The notes under the pieces: model-generated | Database searches by the model: none | Told to the model about the DNA's origin: nothing | Seen by the model: the letters and a program-made list of their open reading frames with translations, nothing else | Part shown: in pieces, positions 47,434-57,664 of the stretch | How positions within the stretch are numbered: position 1 is the stretch's first letter | Layout: each line of letters opens with the position of its first letter | From: Hexactinellida sp. DTS-2022 | Lineage: Eukaryota; Porifera; Hexactinellida | Reading direction: 5' to 3' | Length of the DNA stretch: 64,000 bases | Assembly (NCBI GenBank): GCA_028753945.1 | Contig: JAPNXP010000004.1 | Location: forward strand, 1,736,001 to 1,800,000 | Position numbers and translations under genes: made by a program

Positions 47434-47996
47434 CACTAAGCAGCCAAAAGAATTTGAACAATAGGAATTTTAGTGCACAGAGAATACTCGCCTGGTAACT
47501 TAATAACAGCTATCTAAACTATTCTGAAATGACTATAAATATCTTATTATAGATATAGATTACAAAATATTGCGATTTCATTTAAATTTAGAAAATTTCC
47601 ACGAAGTGGCACAAGTGTTTCTGCCATGTGCCACTTGTGGCATAAGTGGCACAAATGGAAATGTGGCTGAATCACAGTAGAAAATATTCGGATTGTTTTG
47701 AAATTATGTACTTAGAGTAATTTAACCATTTGGAATTCAAATCCGCTATCAGAATTAAAATGTTAACATTGCATCTTAATGATCAATAATTAATTATTTA
47801 ATTAGCTAATTATATATTTAATGAGTTTAACGCCTCAAGAAAAATGTAAATTCAAAGATTTTGCTATTTTATTGTACTTAATATATCGTTTCATGTTAAT
47901 AGCCATTTTGTAGCATCTAGTAATGTTATTATGCTGTATAACCTCAAATGTATGAATACAAATTATTGCTGTTCAAATACTTTTGGCCGGTTAGTG
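47434..47996. mobile_element. Tc1/mariner-like MITE inside the Helitron gene
   Basis: Ends CACTAAGCAGCCAAAAG and the complement of CACTAACCGGCCAAAAG. TA at 47432-47433 and 47997-47998. Removing it with one TA joins SQIY to IHDGTPEAE in frame. The core has repeats of GTGCCACTTGTGGCA. Confidence 0.9.
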
Positions 47997-47998
47997 TA

Positions 47999-49264
47999 CA
48001 TCCATGACGGTACCCCTGAGGCTGAAGCGGAGTATCGACAGCAGGCTCTGGGAGAGGCTGCTCTACCCGAGCTCCTGTGTCTACAAGCTATGCTGCATGA
48101 GGTCAATCCATATGTCTCATTCTTCAGACAGGGAATAGACGTTATGCGAGAGCACGGAGGTGCAGACGTGAGGATGACGATTCGATCTGACGTTGCCTCT
48201 GATCCCCGTCGGTACAACGCCCCCACTGCACCTGAGATCACCGTTATCATGCCTGGAGACGGATATAACGAGCTGGAAGCCAGTAGAGACATTGTCCTGC
48301 ACGCGCGGAGTGGGAACTTGCAGCGCATTACCGAGATCCACCGCGCCTACGATGCCCTGCACTATGTGTTCCTATTCCCTCGAGGTAAGTACTGCTGATT
48401 TATTGGCATATGTATTAGTGTGCACTGTTTATACTGCTTCTCTTAGGTGAGGATGGCTGGCGACTTAAATTCCCTCACAGCAGAGGAAAGGGTTGCGTCA
48501 CTCCGATGGAGTACTACTCCTACAGACTGATGGTCCGGAGCAGCCTGAGCTACCTGCACGTGTTCGGGAGACTGTTCCATCAGTACCTGGTGGATATGTA
48601 CGCTAAGATAGAGCAGCAGAGACTTAACTACATAAAGTTCAACCAGAGGCAGATCAGGAGTGATCTCTACAGCGGCCTGGCTGACGCTCTGTCCTCAGGC
48701 GACACGGACGCCGGTGAGCTGGGACGCAGTATTATTCTCCCCTCCTCTTACACAGGTAGTCCCAGACAAATGTTTGAACTGTATCAGGACGCTATGGCTA
48801 TAGTCAGGAAATATGGTAAGCCAAACTTATTCATTACATTTACCTGTAATCCACAATGGGAGGAGATTACGTCCGCACTGCTATTAAATCAGAAAGCGAG
48901 CGATCGCCCTGATTTAATAGTTCGAGTATTTCGCCTTAAACTGCGTGAATTATTGAGCGATATTACCAAAAAGCACATTTTTGGTAAGCCTCTTGCCAAT
49001 GTGTATACCATAGAGTTCCAAAAGCGGGGCCTACCGCATGCTCATATTTTAATTATACTTACTGATGAGGATAAGCCGCGAGACCCGTCTGCGTATGATA
49101 ACATAGTGTGTGCTGAGATCCCGGACCCAGTTCTTAAACCGAGGCTACATAGCATTGTGAAGCGCTGTATGATGCATGGTCCATGTGGTTTGTCTAACAA
49201 AAGCGCCGCTTGCATGCGTGATGGTAAATGCTCTAAGAGATTCCGAAAGAATTTTCTTCCGTGA
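47999..49264 (+). pseudogene. Helitron Rep (HUH endonuclease) region, truncated
   Basis: Continues the Helitron protein after the MITE: LLCLQAMLHEVNPYVSFFRQ, RYNAPTAPEITVIMPGDGYN, YDALHYVFLFPRG. A 62-bp intron (48385-48446) then leads to EDGWRLKFPH. The Rep part has GSPRQMFELYQDAMAI, FITFTCNPQWEEI and the HUH metal-binding motif in KRGLPHAHILIILTDED. It goes on through VCAEIPDP, CMMHGPCG and DGKCSKRFRKNF. The following paired-Tyr block and the whole helicase are missing, so it cannot nick or unwind. A frameshift at 49261 fuses it to an OTU-like remnant. Confidence 0.88.
48385..48446 (+). other. 62-bp intron in the Helitron Rep gene
   Basis: The sequence has the form CCTCGAG|GTAAGT...CTCTTAG|GTGAGG. 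Splicing gives FPRG-EDGWRLKF, the expected Helitron order, with no frame change. Confidence 0.88.
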
Positions 49265-49584
49265 CCAGCACTGCTAATGATGGGTACTCTGAGGAGGAAT
49301 TGCATGAGCACGTACAACGCATTTCCGCCCCTCATGCATGGGTTACTGACGTAGAATTAAGGATGCTAGGAGCTTTAGCTGGCATAGACGTCGTCTCCAT
49401 TATTGCAACCGATAGTGATTGCAATAAGTGGAGACTAGACCATGTGTATATCCATGGTCTATTAACAAGTCCAATGGTATGTGATCCAATCTACAATGGT
49501 CAAATTTTGGGAATAGTGTATCATTGCATAGACCACCATGTAGGTTCTGAACACTTTGATCCCTTTTACTTAGTAGCTCAATGA
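49262..49584 (+). pseudogene. OTU-like remnant fused to the Helitron Rep
   Basis: Frame shifted from Rep: VTSTANDGY (the usual start of the next Rep block) passes into AWVTDVELRMLGALAGIDVV, NKWRLDHVYIHG and ILGIVYHCIDHHVGSEHFDP. E(L/I)-ALA-V near the start and EHFDPFY at the end resemble the second half of OTU domains found in Helitrons; the Cys half is absent. It looks like an internal deletion product. Confidence 0.5.
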
Positions 49585-49616
49585 AGTAACAACAGCGTCG
49601 AAATCCCCCCTGCTAT

Positions 49617-49675
49617 TCAAAATGGCGTGGCATGACTAACTGTATTCAAATGGCATGACTAACTGTATTCAACAT
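49617..49675 (+). repeat. Short tandem repeat GGCATGACTAACTGTATTCA
   Basis: Two full copies plus flanking partial copies beside the Helitron remnant. Confidence 0.6.
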
Positions 49676-50251
49676 AACCTTAGTCAACAGAAGCAGTTTA
49701 CTGCTTACTGAATGAAGCTTGATTCCGCTGAGGGATGGAACACTTTTGGCAAATGATACCCATATCATGCCAAGAGTGATTCTCTATTGGTGAGCAGCTG
49801 TCCAATATGTATTTATTGACAGCCAGAAGCTTTGCTTCCTTCAATGTAAGCTATCCCAGCATAGTGATGATTACAGTATATGTATACAGGTATATTGTGA
49901 GAGGATTCACTCATCCCAGTGTTACTTCATTAATTGAGCTACTAAGAAGTGCAGAAAGCAATATCAATATTTATTGTTTTCTGCCCCCCGAGACGACGGA
50001 ACAAATTAGCGCTCAGGCGTAGGCTCGGGGAAAGGTACAGGACATGTCCCAAGTGTGTCCGTTCTAATATAGAATAGCCCTGAGGGAACGAACCTATAAT
50101 TATTTGAATACATAATATACAGTCTTTCTGAGGCTGCAATCTGATTGATTGAAAATAAATTCATCTAACATTTGATTTGTGCACGTTTTACATTGTATGT
50201 TTTTCCTTTAGTACGCCTAACTATAAAAACTTTTTTACTAATCTGAATAAA

Positions 50252-50692
50252 ATGGATTTGATAAATTATAACGAGGACGACCGCGAGGAGGACCGGGATC
50301 GGGAGGACTGCGAGGAGCGGGAGGACCGTGAGGACCGGGAGGAGCGGGAGGACCGTGAGGAGCGGGAGGACCGGGAGGACGGCCGCGAGGAAGGTACTCA
50401 GCGGCGGGGTGGACAGCGGGGAGGACAGCTGGGAGGACAGCGGGGAGGACAGCGGGGAGGACAGCGGGGAGGACAGCGAGGTGGACAGCGGGGAGGACAG
50501 CGAGGACAGCGGGGAGGACAGTGGGGACAGTGGGGACAGTGGGGAGGACAGCGTGGACAGCGGGGAGGACAGCGTGGACAGTGGGGAGTCTTGGGACCGC
50601 GGTGGACTCGCAGAGGGAGGGAGGAGAGGAGGGCCCAAGCCTGGAGGGCTAGGGTTATGGGAATTTTAGAGTACGTTGTTAATTTAAATTAG
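50252..50692 (+). CDS. Low-complexity GGQRGGQ ORF in a Helitron unit
   Basis: The ATG at 50252 follows a leader copy with a TTTTTCCTTTAG acceptor, as in the Rep unit. It encodes MDLINYNEDDREEDRDREDC, then an acidic-basic EDRE(E/D) repeat and about fifteen (R/Q)GGQ units from a purine-rich 12-bp DNA repeat (GGGGAGGACAGC). No known domain. RGG/GGQ-like tracts can bind nucleic acid, but both other frames are also open here, so protein status is uncertain. Confidence 0.4.
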   Translation: MDLINYNEDDREEDRDREDCEEREDREDREEREDREEREDREDGREEGTQRRGGQRGGQLGGQRGGQRGGQRGGQRGGQRGGQRGQRGGQWGQWGQWGGQRGQRGGQRGQWGVLGPRWTRRGREERRAQAWRARVMGILEYVVNLN

Positions 50693-51630
50693 AATATAAT
50701 ATACTGTAATCACAATAATTCTATTATTATACTAATTATACTATCATATTATATACTCACCATTCTTAATTTATAAATTAATAATAAAGACTATATCTAC
50801 AATTTATTATAAATAATGGGTTAGTAAATAACATACTTAATACACTACAGAGATTTATAATTCTAAATAATTATGCCTCATGGGGAATGGGGAGGATAGG
50901 GAGGAATTGAATTTCAAAAACAAATTATATTGTATAGCATTTTTATTAGGGGGACTTCATGAGGGATATATTTAATACACCACAGAGATGTATAATTTTA
51001 AATGATTTGTTTCAGGCGTCAATTGAGGCGTAAAGTGCCGAACCGTCGCGAAGCGACCGAGACCGAAGGGCTCGTATATAAAAAGAGGAATTGTTGTGTG
51101 TGTGTTTGTTTGTTTGTTTGTGTGTTTGTTTGTTTGTCCAGAATTAATTAAAAAGACTACGAGTCCCAGAAAGCTGAAAATTTGTATACAGGGGTAATTT
51201 TATACTGCGACAACGATCTATTGGTTTTTGAAGAGAAATATTCACATTTGAAGGTGACAAAATATGTTAGCCAATTAAATTCGAGGGTTTGTTAGTATGG
51301 ATTAGCAGATTTCATCAATTAGTATAAATAGATTGTGCATAATAGAAAGATTTTCTGAGGCTCCAATTTGATTGATTGAAAATAAATTCATTTAACCAAT
51401 CAATCATTTGTCTATTCTATTGCCTGTTTTTCTTTTAGTTTTATTTAGATTCGAGCTTTCTTATAGTGCAACTGAAATTTATTGACTCGATAATTTTCAT
51501 CCAACTAGTTATGGACATTCTGATGTTCCAATCTTGAACATTTATAACGCGTTTAACTATGTTAAAAGCAGGCTATGAAAACACGATAATTCCAACGAAA
51601 AATAGCGATTACGTATCAAATGGTGATATA

Positions 51631-51804
51631 CAGTGGATGCCGGTTATAAGCACATCGTCGGGAATTGCACTTAAGGTGATTATAACCGGCATGTTCTTAT
51701 AACCGACATAAATAATACAGGGTAGATGGTAAACGTTTTCCAACACAGTGTGCTTATATCCGATATGTTCTTATAACCGGTGTGCTTATATCCGACATCA
51801 ATTG
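51631..51804. mobile_element. pogo/Tc1-like MITE (GGTTATAAGCACA)
   Basis: TA at 51629-51630 and 51805-51806. Ends CAGTGGATGCCGGTTATAAG and the complement of CAATTGATGTCGGATATAAG. The Pal-1 relatives confirm the empty site. Confidence 0.78.
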
Positions 51805-51962
51805 TATCACAATGTAGGCCTTGATATCAGGTCTTAACTTCATATACAATTATAATGGATTTCTCAGGTCTGTCAATACTAGCTATTGAGATAAAGATAT
51901 GTTAGCTAATAATCAATGGCCTTTAAGTAATCCATGGTTCGGAGTAGTAATAAGGCCTTATA

Positions 51963-52438
51963 CACTCGCCTACCAAAAGTATTCGTACTCCAAATAATTC
52001 CCTTAGGAATTAGCAATAAAGTGTGTCTAGAAAAATGTGCATTGTATTCGTAATATATGGGATGTTGCAATTTTGATGTCAGATTCTTATTCTACGCATT
52101 CGATATATCCATTTCAGATGCCTTCACCTCTGAAAGCTACTGATTAGGTTGAAAATTACCACCCTTTGCCACTATGTGCCACTTGTTCCCACCTTATACC
52201 ATGTTGGCAATTGGAAGAATGGTACATGGTGCCACCGCATGATAATTTCCAAACAAATCAATATGTTATTCAGATGAAAGCTTCTACGAAGGTTAATTCG
52301 GATTCGTTGAATACGATTCTGCAATTAAAATGACCACATATCATACGATTTGAATGCATTAGCTCATAATATTAGACTTATATAGTACTATTTCCAATGG
52401 GAATTTATGGGTGTACGAATACTTTTGGTAGGGGACGG
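51963..52438. mobile_element. Tc1/mariner-like MITE
   Basis: TA at 51961-51962 and 52439-52440. Ends share CCTACCAAAAGTATTCGTAC exactly. Core has GTGCCACTTGTT, as in the 47434 MITE. Confidence 0.85.
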
Positions 52439-52470
52439 TATAACGAAGGTCACGTCCAGTTATATTATCT

Positions 52471-53704
52471 CATCGAAACGCAGGCTCAGAAACGACTCAG
52501 CAGTAGCCTTACGCCAGGAGGAAATATAAAAGGTGATATACGTATGTAGTAATCTAATGAAATTTCAGAAGTATTAATTTTGTTAATGATATTTTACATT
52601 GGGTTTTTGCATAATTCTGAACAAAAATTCTATCAATAGAACTTGCGGACTTTTTCCGAGCTAATTCATTTTAATGTATTTACGAGGATTTCTCCAGGAA
52701 CTCTTACGACTTGTGATTGATGTTAGTTTGAAAATGAAGGTTCGCCTTCACAAACAATCAAGAATAAGCGTAGGCTGTCGACTCAATGAGATGTAGATTC
52801 GAGAAGTTTGACCCCTCTCCCCAGAAGATGTTGCATTAATATCTTTGGGTCTCAGTAGAATTAAAAATGTGACATATTCCGAAAAATTCAAAATGTATCA
52901 ATGAAATTTATTTCTTCTGTTTCCAAAGTTGAAAAATACAACTTGAGTTTTATGAGATCATTTTCATGTATTGATTGGAGGGAAATGTCTTGTGATAACT
53001 CGATGCACATTATATTACATATCGCAGTGATACTTCAGTATATGCTCGGCGATATCAGGTTAAACCTATGCAATCAGACCCAGTCCGTCTTGCGCTTATA
53101 AAAATATTTATAGGCCCACAAGTAAAATCGGGGACACATGTTGAATAAATGAAAACGACAAAAATAATAAGGGACAAAAATTATTAAGAAATTCTTTAAA
53201 TTCAATGATATACATTGTATTAATCTATATTGATATTAAGTACTGCAAGCAGTATTTTACTGAAACAAATACCCTATATGTCATATATAGAAGCAGCGTC
53301 GCTTGCTTGTCTGCACCCTTTTGGTGTCTTGTGTAATCCAATCAACTAACAACGCATGTTTATATAACAGAAGATGCATTTTATATTTAATGACATATAT
53401 ATAATGTAAACAACAAAGGTATACACATAGGATAGTTGACAATATATTATTCTGAAAGAGCATAACGGGATTACACCATATAATCGTTGGAAGCAAATTT
53501 TCAGATTTGTTCACTTTATGTGCATACGAACATATGCTGCAGTGTCTATGCACTTTTTAATTTTACTTAAGTACATATGCACCGGCTAATAGCTCTGGGT
53601 ACTTACTTATGAAGGAAATATTTGGATAATAACATGATAGCGCTTGCTTTTGATCTGAATTATATTGTTTGGCCATATGTTATGTAGCGAAAGAATGCTT
53701 TATA
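52471..53704. other. AT-rich spacer
   Basis: Nothing recognised. Frames at 52901-53101 and 53281-53553 lack family signals. Confidence 0.4.
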
Positions 53705-54023
53705 CACTTCAACCTCCCTTATCCGGGCTCTGTGGTCCGGAGGGTGCCCGTAACTCGGAATTTTCCAGAATCTGAGAAATACAATGCCTGGTACACATGC
53801 AATTCCAAAGTGTCTTATCAATTTTCTAATTTCATTCAAAAATAATAAAAAATAATTTTTTAACAGGTTGGGAATAATTTATGATATGTATCTGCAATAT
53901 ATTTTGTCATTAAACTCCATTATTGGTTAAATGAATACATATTAAGTTTTTATTTACACCAATAAGGGTGCCCGATTGAGGAAGGTGCCCAGTTTGGGAG
54001 GTCCGGATATCAGTGTTTGAGTG
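53705..54023. mobile_element. pogo/Tigger-like MITE
   Basis: TA at 53703-53704 and 54024-54025. Ends CACTTCAACCTCCCTTATCC and the complement of CACTCAAACACTGATATCCG. Confidence 0.7.
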
Positions 54024-54802
54024 TATTTTAAGTATACCTAAATTCGACCATAGCAAAGGAAGGAATTTATATGCAATTCGTAAATGTACTATTGCTAACG
54101 GTAACTCGCTACAGAAAGTTACCCTTTATTTCTTTGAAGTTTCCAATTAATCACAGTTGCATGTGCGAAAATGTAATATGTTGGATTGCCATGAACATAA
54201 GTAATTACGATACCTATGTCTTCTATACGTATATCTATAATATCCATATAACATCGAGACATTTAGAAATCCGCTACAAATCCGTTACATTATCTGTATT
54301 ATCATTGTATTCTTGGTATTTTGCCTCGAACCCGCTATTATTTTTTCTAAAACACCCTCAAGCTTTCTCAAAGCTACACTACAAACTTTTCTCAAAACTA
54401 ATTAATGTCTAACACATCGCAAAGGAAAGAATGAGAAAAAACTTAAATTACCAACAAGTTACGGAATATTCGATAATAAAGATTAGTATCAGTGAGCTAT
54501 TCAAACTTAAATAACAAACAGAGATTGAAATTCGAATACCTACCTCTAAGTTTAAAATATATAAAAATAGCTATAAGGATGAAAATGAAATCAGGAATTT
54601 CCAAAAGGGAAATAATTATTGTGCCGCTAAGATTTCGTTTGTGTAATATGCGTCATCATAAATAGTAATCATATTGTTTTCAGATTTGAAAATTAATTTT
54701 ATATTAAGATATTAAATTTTGTATTATGATTCATGAACAATCACTATTTTTGCCAACCCAAAAGTTAAGTAAAAGGAATAAAGAAAGAATAAGTTTCCTT
54801 AC
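54024..54802. other. AT-rich spacer or possible intron
   Basis: No element recognised. It could be intron downstream of the candidate exon at 54803-55034. Confidence 0.35.
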
Positions 54803-55034
54803 CAGGTACTATATGCTTAGCATTAGAAATTGCTAATTCAAACTCATCAGTCATAAGTCGTACTTGCATTTTATAAATGATTCTTTCCTTGTATTGTAAT
54901 ATGAAATCTTTTGCATATTGTGTACGTAGAAATCCGAAAGAAATTCGATTCTCTCCTTCAGGGACATCAACCCAATGGGTTCCGGGAGACAATTTAATAA
55001 AATGGGATTCAAAATCTTCTGATTTATCAATATC
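54803..55034 (-). CDS. Candidate host-gene exon, unidentified
   Basis: 232 bp bounded by both splice signals on the minus strand: acceptor TGATCATTGTAG|GATATTG and donor GTACCTG|GTAAGG. It is open throughout in one frame (DIDKSEDFESHFIKLSPGTH, WVDVPEGENRISFGFLRTQY, YKERIIYKMQVRLMTDEFEL, AISNAKHIVP), entering in phase 0 and leaving in phase 1. Composition is that of a folded protein, without transposase motifs. I recognise no family. No repeat copy of it exists in the window, unlike the transposon genes. It may belong to a minus-strand gene whose introns hold the elements around it, perhaps with the exon candidate at 26777-27050. Confidence 0.55.
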
Positions 55035-55596
55035 CTACAATGATCAATAAATAATATAAAAATAGGCCAGTCGAATCAAGTGGAATACAGTCAGTCAATA
55101 TATAAAAACAGAAAATAGAAATACTATATTCCATGCCATGTGAATCAAGGTCTTACGACACGCCAATTTATCTTCCAACGCTTACTATATTAATGCCATG
55201 TTAAAATGTGCATGTCGTCTGGTATAGGGTGATGGAATTGAAATGAAAGCCCCATGAAAATTTTGATCGATTTCAATAGCTTAAATATGGCACTAAAATA
55301 GCAAAGTTCCATGTCATGTGAACCAAGGTCTTTCAAACTACTGTTTAGAGTAAGAGGCTCTTATTAGAATAATGTGGTGTAAAAATTGTAGAAGTGGTCC
55401 GAAGTTGGGTGATGGAATTGGTACTAAAGCCGCATTTAAATAACTACATCAATTTCAATAGAAAATATATAGGGCACTAAAACAAAAACTAAACCTGAAT
55501 TAAAAGAAAATGGTTTGTCTGATAAGCAAAAGGTTAGACAAGAATTGTCTCATAATTAATAGAACCAGGATTTCCCAATAATTATAGGACTATGAG

Positions 55597-55746
55597 CAGA
55601 GGCGTAGCCAGGGTGCGGCACTTGGAACAGGCCGCACCCAAAATATTTGTGCCACAAAAATTCCACTAGTATAATACTATAGTGCGGAAATGCCCAACCA
55701 TAATCTACCAGTGCCGCACCTTCATGCAGGTCTAGCTACGCCTCTG
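55597..55746. mobile_element. 150-bp hAT MITE (CAGAGGCGTAGC)
   Basis: Ends CAGAGGCGTAGCCAG and the complement of CAGAGGCGTAGCTAG. Flanks ACTATGAG and ACTACGAG, an 8-bp duplication with one change. Confidence 0.82.
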
Positions 55747-56516
55747 ACTACGAGTACACTAAAGAAAGGAATCGAAATCATTATTAATATTTTCAATGTA
55801 CTCCCCCTTGAGTTTTGTGCCACCTTTCTGTAAGTCTGTGTATGACTGTGGCGAAAATTCCTTTTCAATGATATCTTGCTTGCAAGCATCTTTGTTTCTA
55901 AATATGCAATACAGCAAAACGCGCTTTCTACGTGACTATTAAGGATTGAAGATGGTAACTGAAGGCCGCCCCTATTTAATTCGCTAACAAAACAAGTTTC
56001 TATTGAATATTTATGAAGAACTTCTGAACAATCTTGGCATTCAGAGTATACAAGGAAAAACGGGTAATGTATCCGAAAACATACACAACGACATTTTTTG
56101 TATCATTTAATAAAACAAGCTGCTCAAGAGGGTTAGAGTGAACACCAAAAAATAAACTCCTCAGTTTGCTGATTGATGTCGTCTTTAGTATGGAGCTGTA
56201 ATTCAATAAAATCAATTTCGCGTTTAAGCAGCGCCTGGTAAGAAATAATCGATTCTGAAAGGAGAACCTCTGTCAAACATAGGATCTGGTTGGAATCTAC
56301 CTGTTAACACAAACTCACAACAATTTCGGATCAATGCAAACGACAGTTTGCTAATAGCATTGTTAGTTGTGATCAAAGCGTTAAAGGTTTGTTTGGAAAA
56401 AAACCGAGTGCTTCTGACTGCTTCCAAATTGTAAGCCATTCGTTCATTTCACAGAAAACACGATTTTATTCTCACAAGTATTCGAATCGATCGTTATGCA
56501 CCTTGTGTAGGCTCGA

Positions 56517-56766
56517 CCACGGACTACTATATTACCGGACGCGACAAAGCCAAACCACAGTCAAAAATGCATAGGCTGAACATTGTATGACTGAAAATAT
56601 GGTCAATTCTGTATTTTTAGTCACTAAATTTGGTATCTAACACAATCTTTGGGCGCTGAGTTCAAAGATGACAATTTCAAGGTTCAAACACTCATTCCCT
56701 GCCCTAATTTTGGCAAAAAGGCGTAGTCACACCCAAATATGGTCAATTCCATATTTTTGTTTTATT
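56517..56766 (+). repeat. Left arm of a perfect 250-bp inverted repeat
   Basis: Reverse complement of 57415-57664 with no mismatch found by eye. It includes coding sequence of the P-like relic, so one arm is a duplicate of gene sequence. Confidence 0.9.
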
Positions 56767-57414
56767 TAACACTTAATTCATTTTTAGGTAATGACTCACT
56801 TTCTCAAATATTATTGAAGTTAGGCATATAAAATGTATTATCGATGAATAGGAAGTTAACTATTCCGGAAAGATCAGTACCAGTCTAGTTTACATAACAT
56901 TCATAGTTTTTGAGTTATGGCACATTTTAGGAAATATACATTTTCCATGGCAACCGAGGAATGTGTCAACATACCATTTATAATTTCGATATATATTATT
57001 CTACTATTTCTGGGCATAACCATGTTCCAATTTTGAACATCTATAACGCGTTTAACTATGTTAAAAGTATTCTAGAAAAACAAGATATTTCGCAACAAAA
57101 ATAACCATAACGTCATCAGATGATGACATATCACAATTCTGGAGGGTGCTATGTATACCTGGATACCATATTCCTATATAGTTATAATGCACTTTTCAGC
57201 TCTATCATTGCTAATTATTGGAATAAAGATCAATTCTCCGTTTTTCAATGCACTTTAAGTAATCCATGGTACACAAATTTTCGCTTAGCAAGTCAGGCCT
57301 TGTATACCGAAGGTCACGTGGTAATATATATTTAGCTGACAATTTATTAATCATATTTTCATCAATATCGTTCCTAGTTAAGAGGATAATGCGAATTTAG
57401 TGTTATGATGAAGT
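56767..57414. repeat. Pal-1 single arm between inverted repeats
   Basis: Contains TTTTTGAGTTATGGC, GGCAACCGAGGAATGTGTCA, TTCTGGAGGGTGCTATG and GAAGGTCACGTGG in foldback-arm order (about 56790-57330). Confidence 0.75.
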
Positions 57415-57664
57415 AATAAAACAAAAATATGGAATTGACCATATTTGGGTGTGACTACGCCTTTTTGCCAAAATTAGGGCAGGGAATGAGTGTTTGAACC
57501 TTGAAATTGTCATCTTTGAACTCAGCGCCCAAAGATTGTGTTAGATACCAAATTTAGTGACTAAAAATACAGAATTGACCATATTTTCAGTCATACAATG
57601 TTCAGCCTATGCATTTTTGACTGTGGTTTGGCTTTGTCGCGTCCGGTAATATAGTAGTCCGTGG
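57415..57664 (-). repeat. Right arm of a perfect 250-bp inverted repeat
   Basis: Pairs with 56517-56766. Beyond the arm, the 9-mer GGCTCGACC on the left is itself reversed relative to the right copy (GGTCGAGCC). Confidence 0.9.

Larger units (their letters stand above)
44591..51485 (+). mobile_element. Head-to-tail Helitron array
   Basis: The same 5' terminus, TC(G)TATATA then AAAAGAG, AATTGTTG and a TGTTTG-rich tract, then ACTACGAGTCC and ATTCGAGGGTTTGTT, starts at 44591, 45158, 45724 and 51072. Units 44591-45157 and 45158-45723 are about 566 bp and nearly identical. Unit 45724-about 50050 carries a broken Rep gene. A fourth unit (about 50100-51071) has only part of the leader and a repeat ORF. 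The last (51072-51485) is truncated. Each unit ends with hairpins GCCGCGAAGCGGC and/or GTCGCGAAGCGAC and the tail CGAGACCGAAGGGC. Confidence 0.78.
51486..52470. repeat. Pal-1 single-arm copy with two MITE insertions
   Basis: Matches the foldback arm (ACTAGTTATGGACAT, TTTATAACGCGTTTAACTAT, GCGATTACGTA) up to GAAGGTCACGT. Interrupted by MITEs at 51631-51804 and 51963-52438. It begins where the last Helitron unit is truncated. Confidence 0.72.

Noticed and set aside
50165..50638. Ser/Pro/Leu-rich minus-strand ORF
   Set aside because: Mirror reading of the purine-rich minisatellite.
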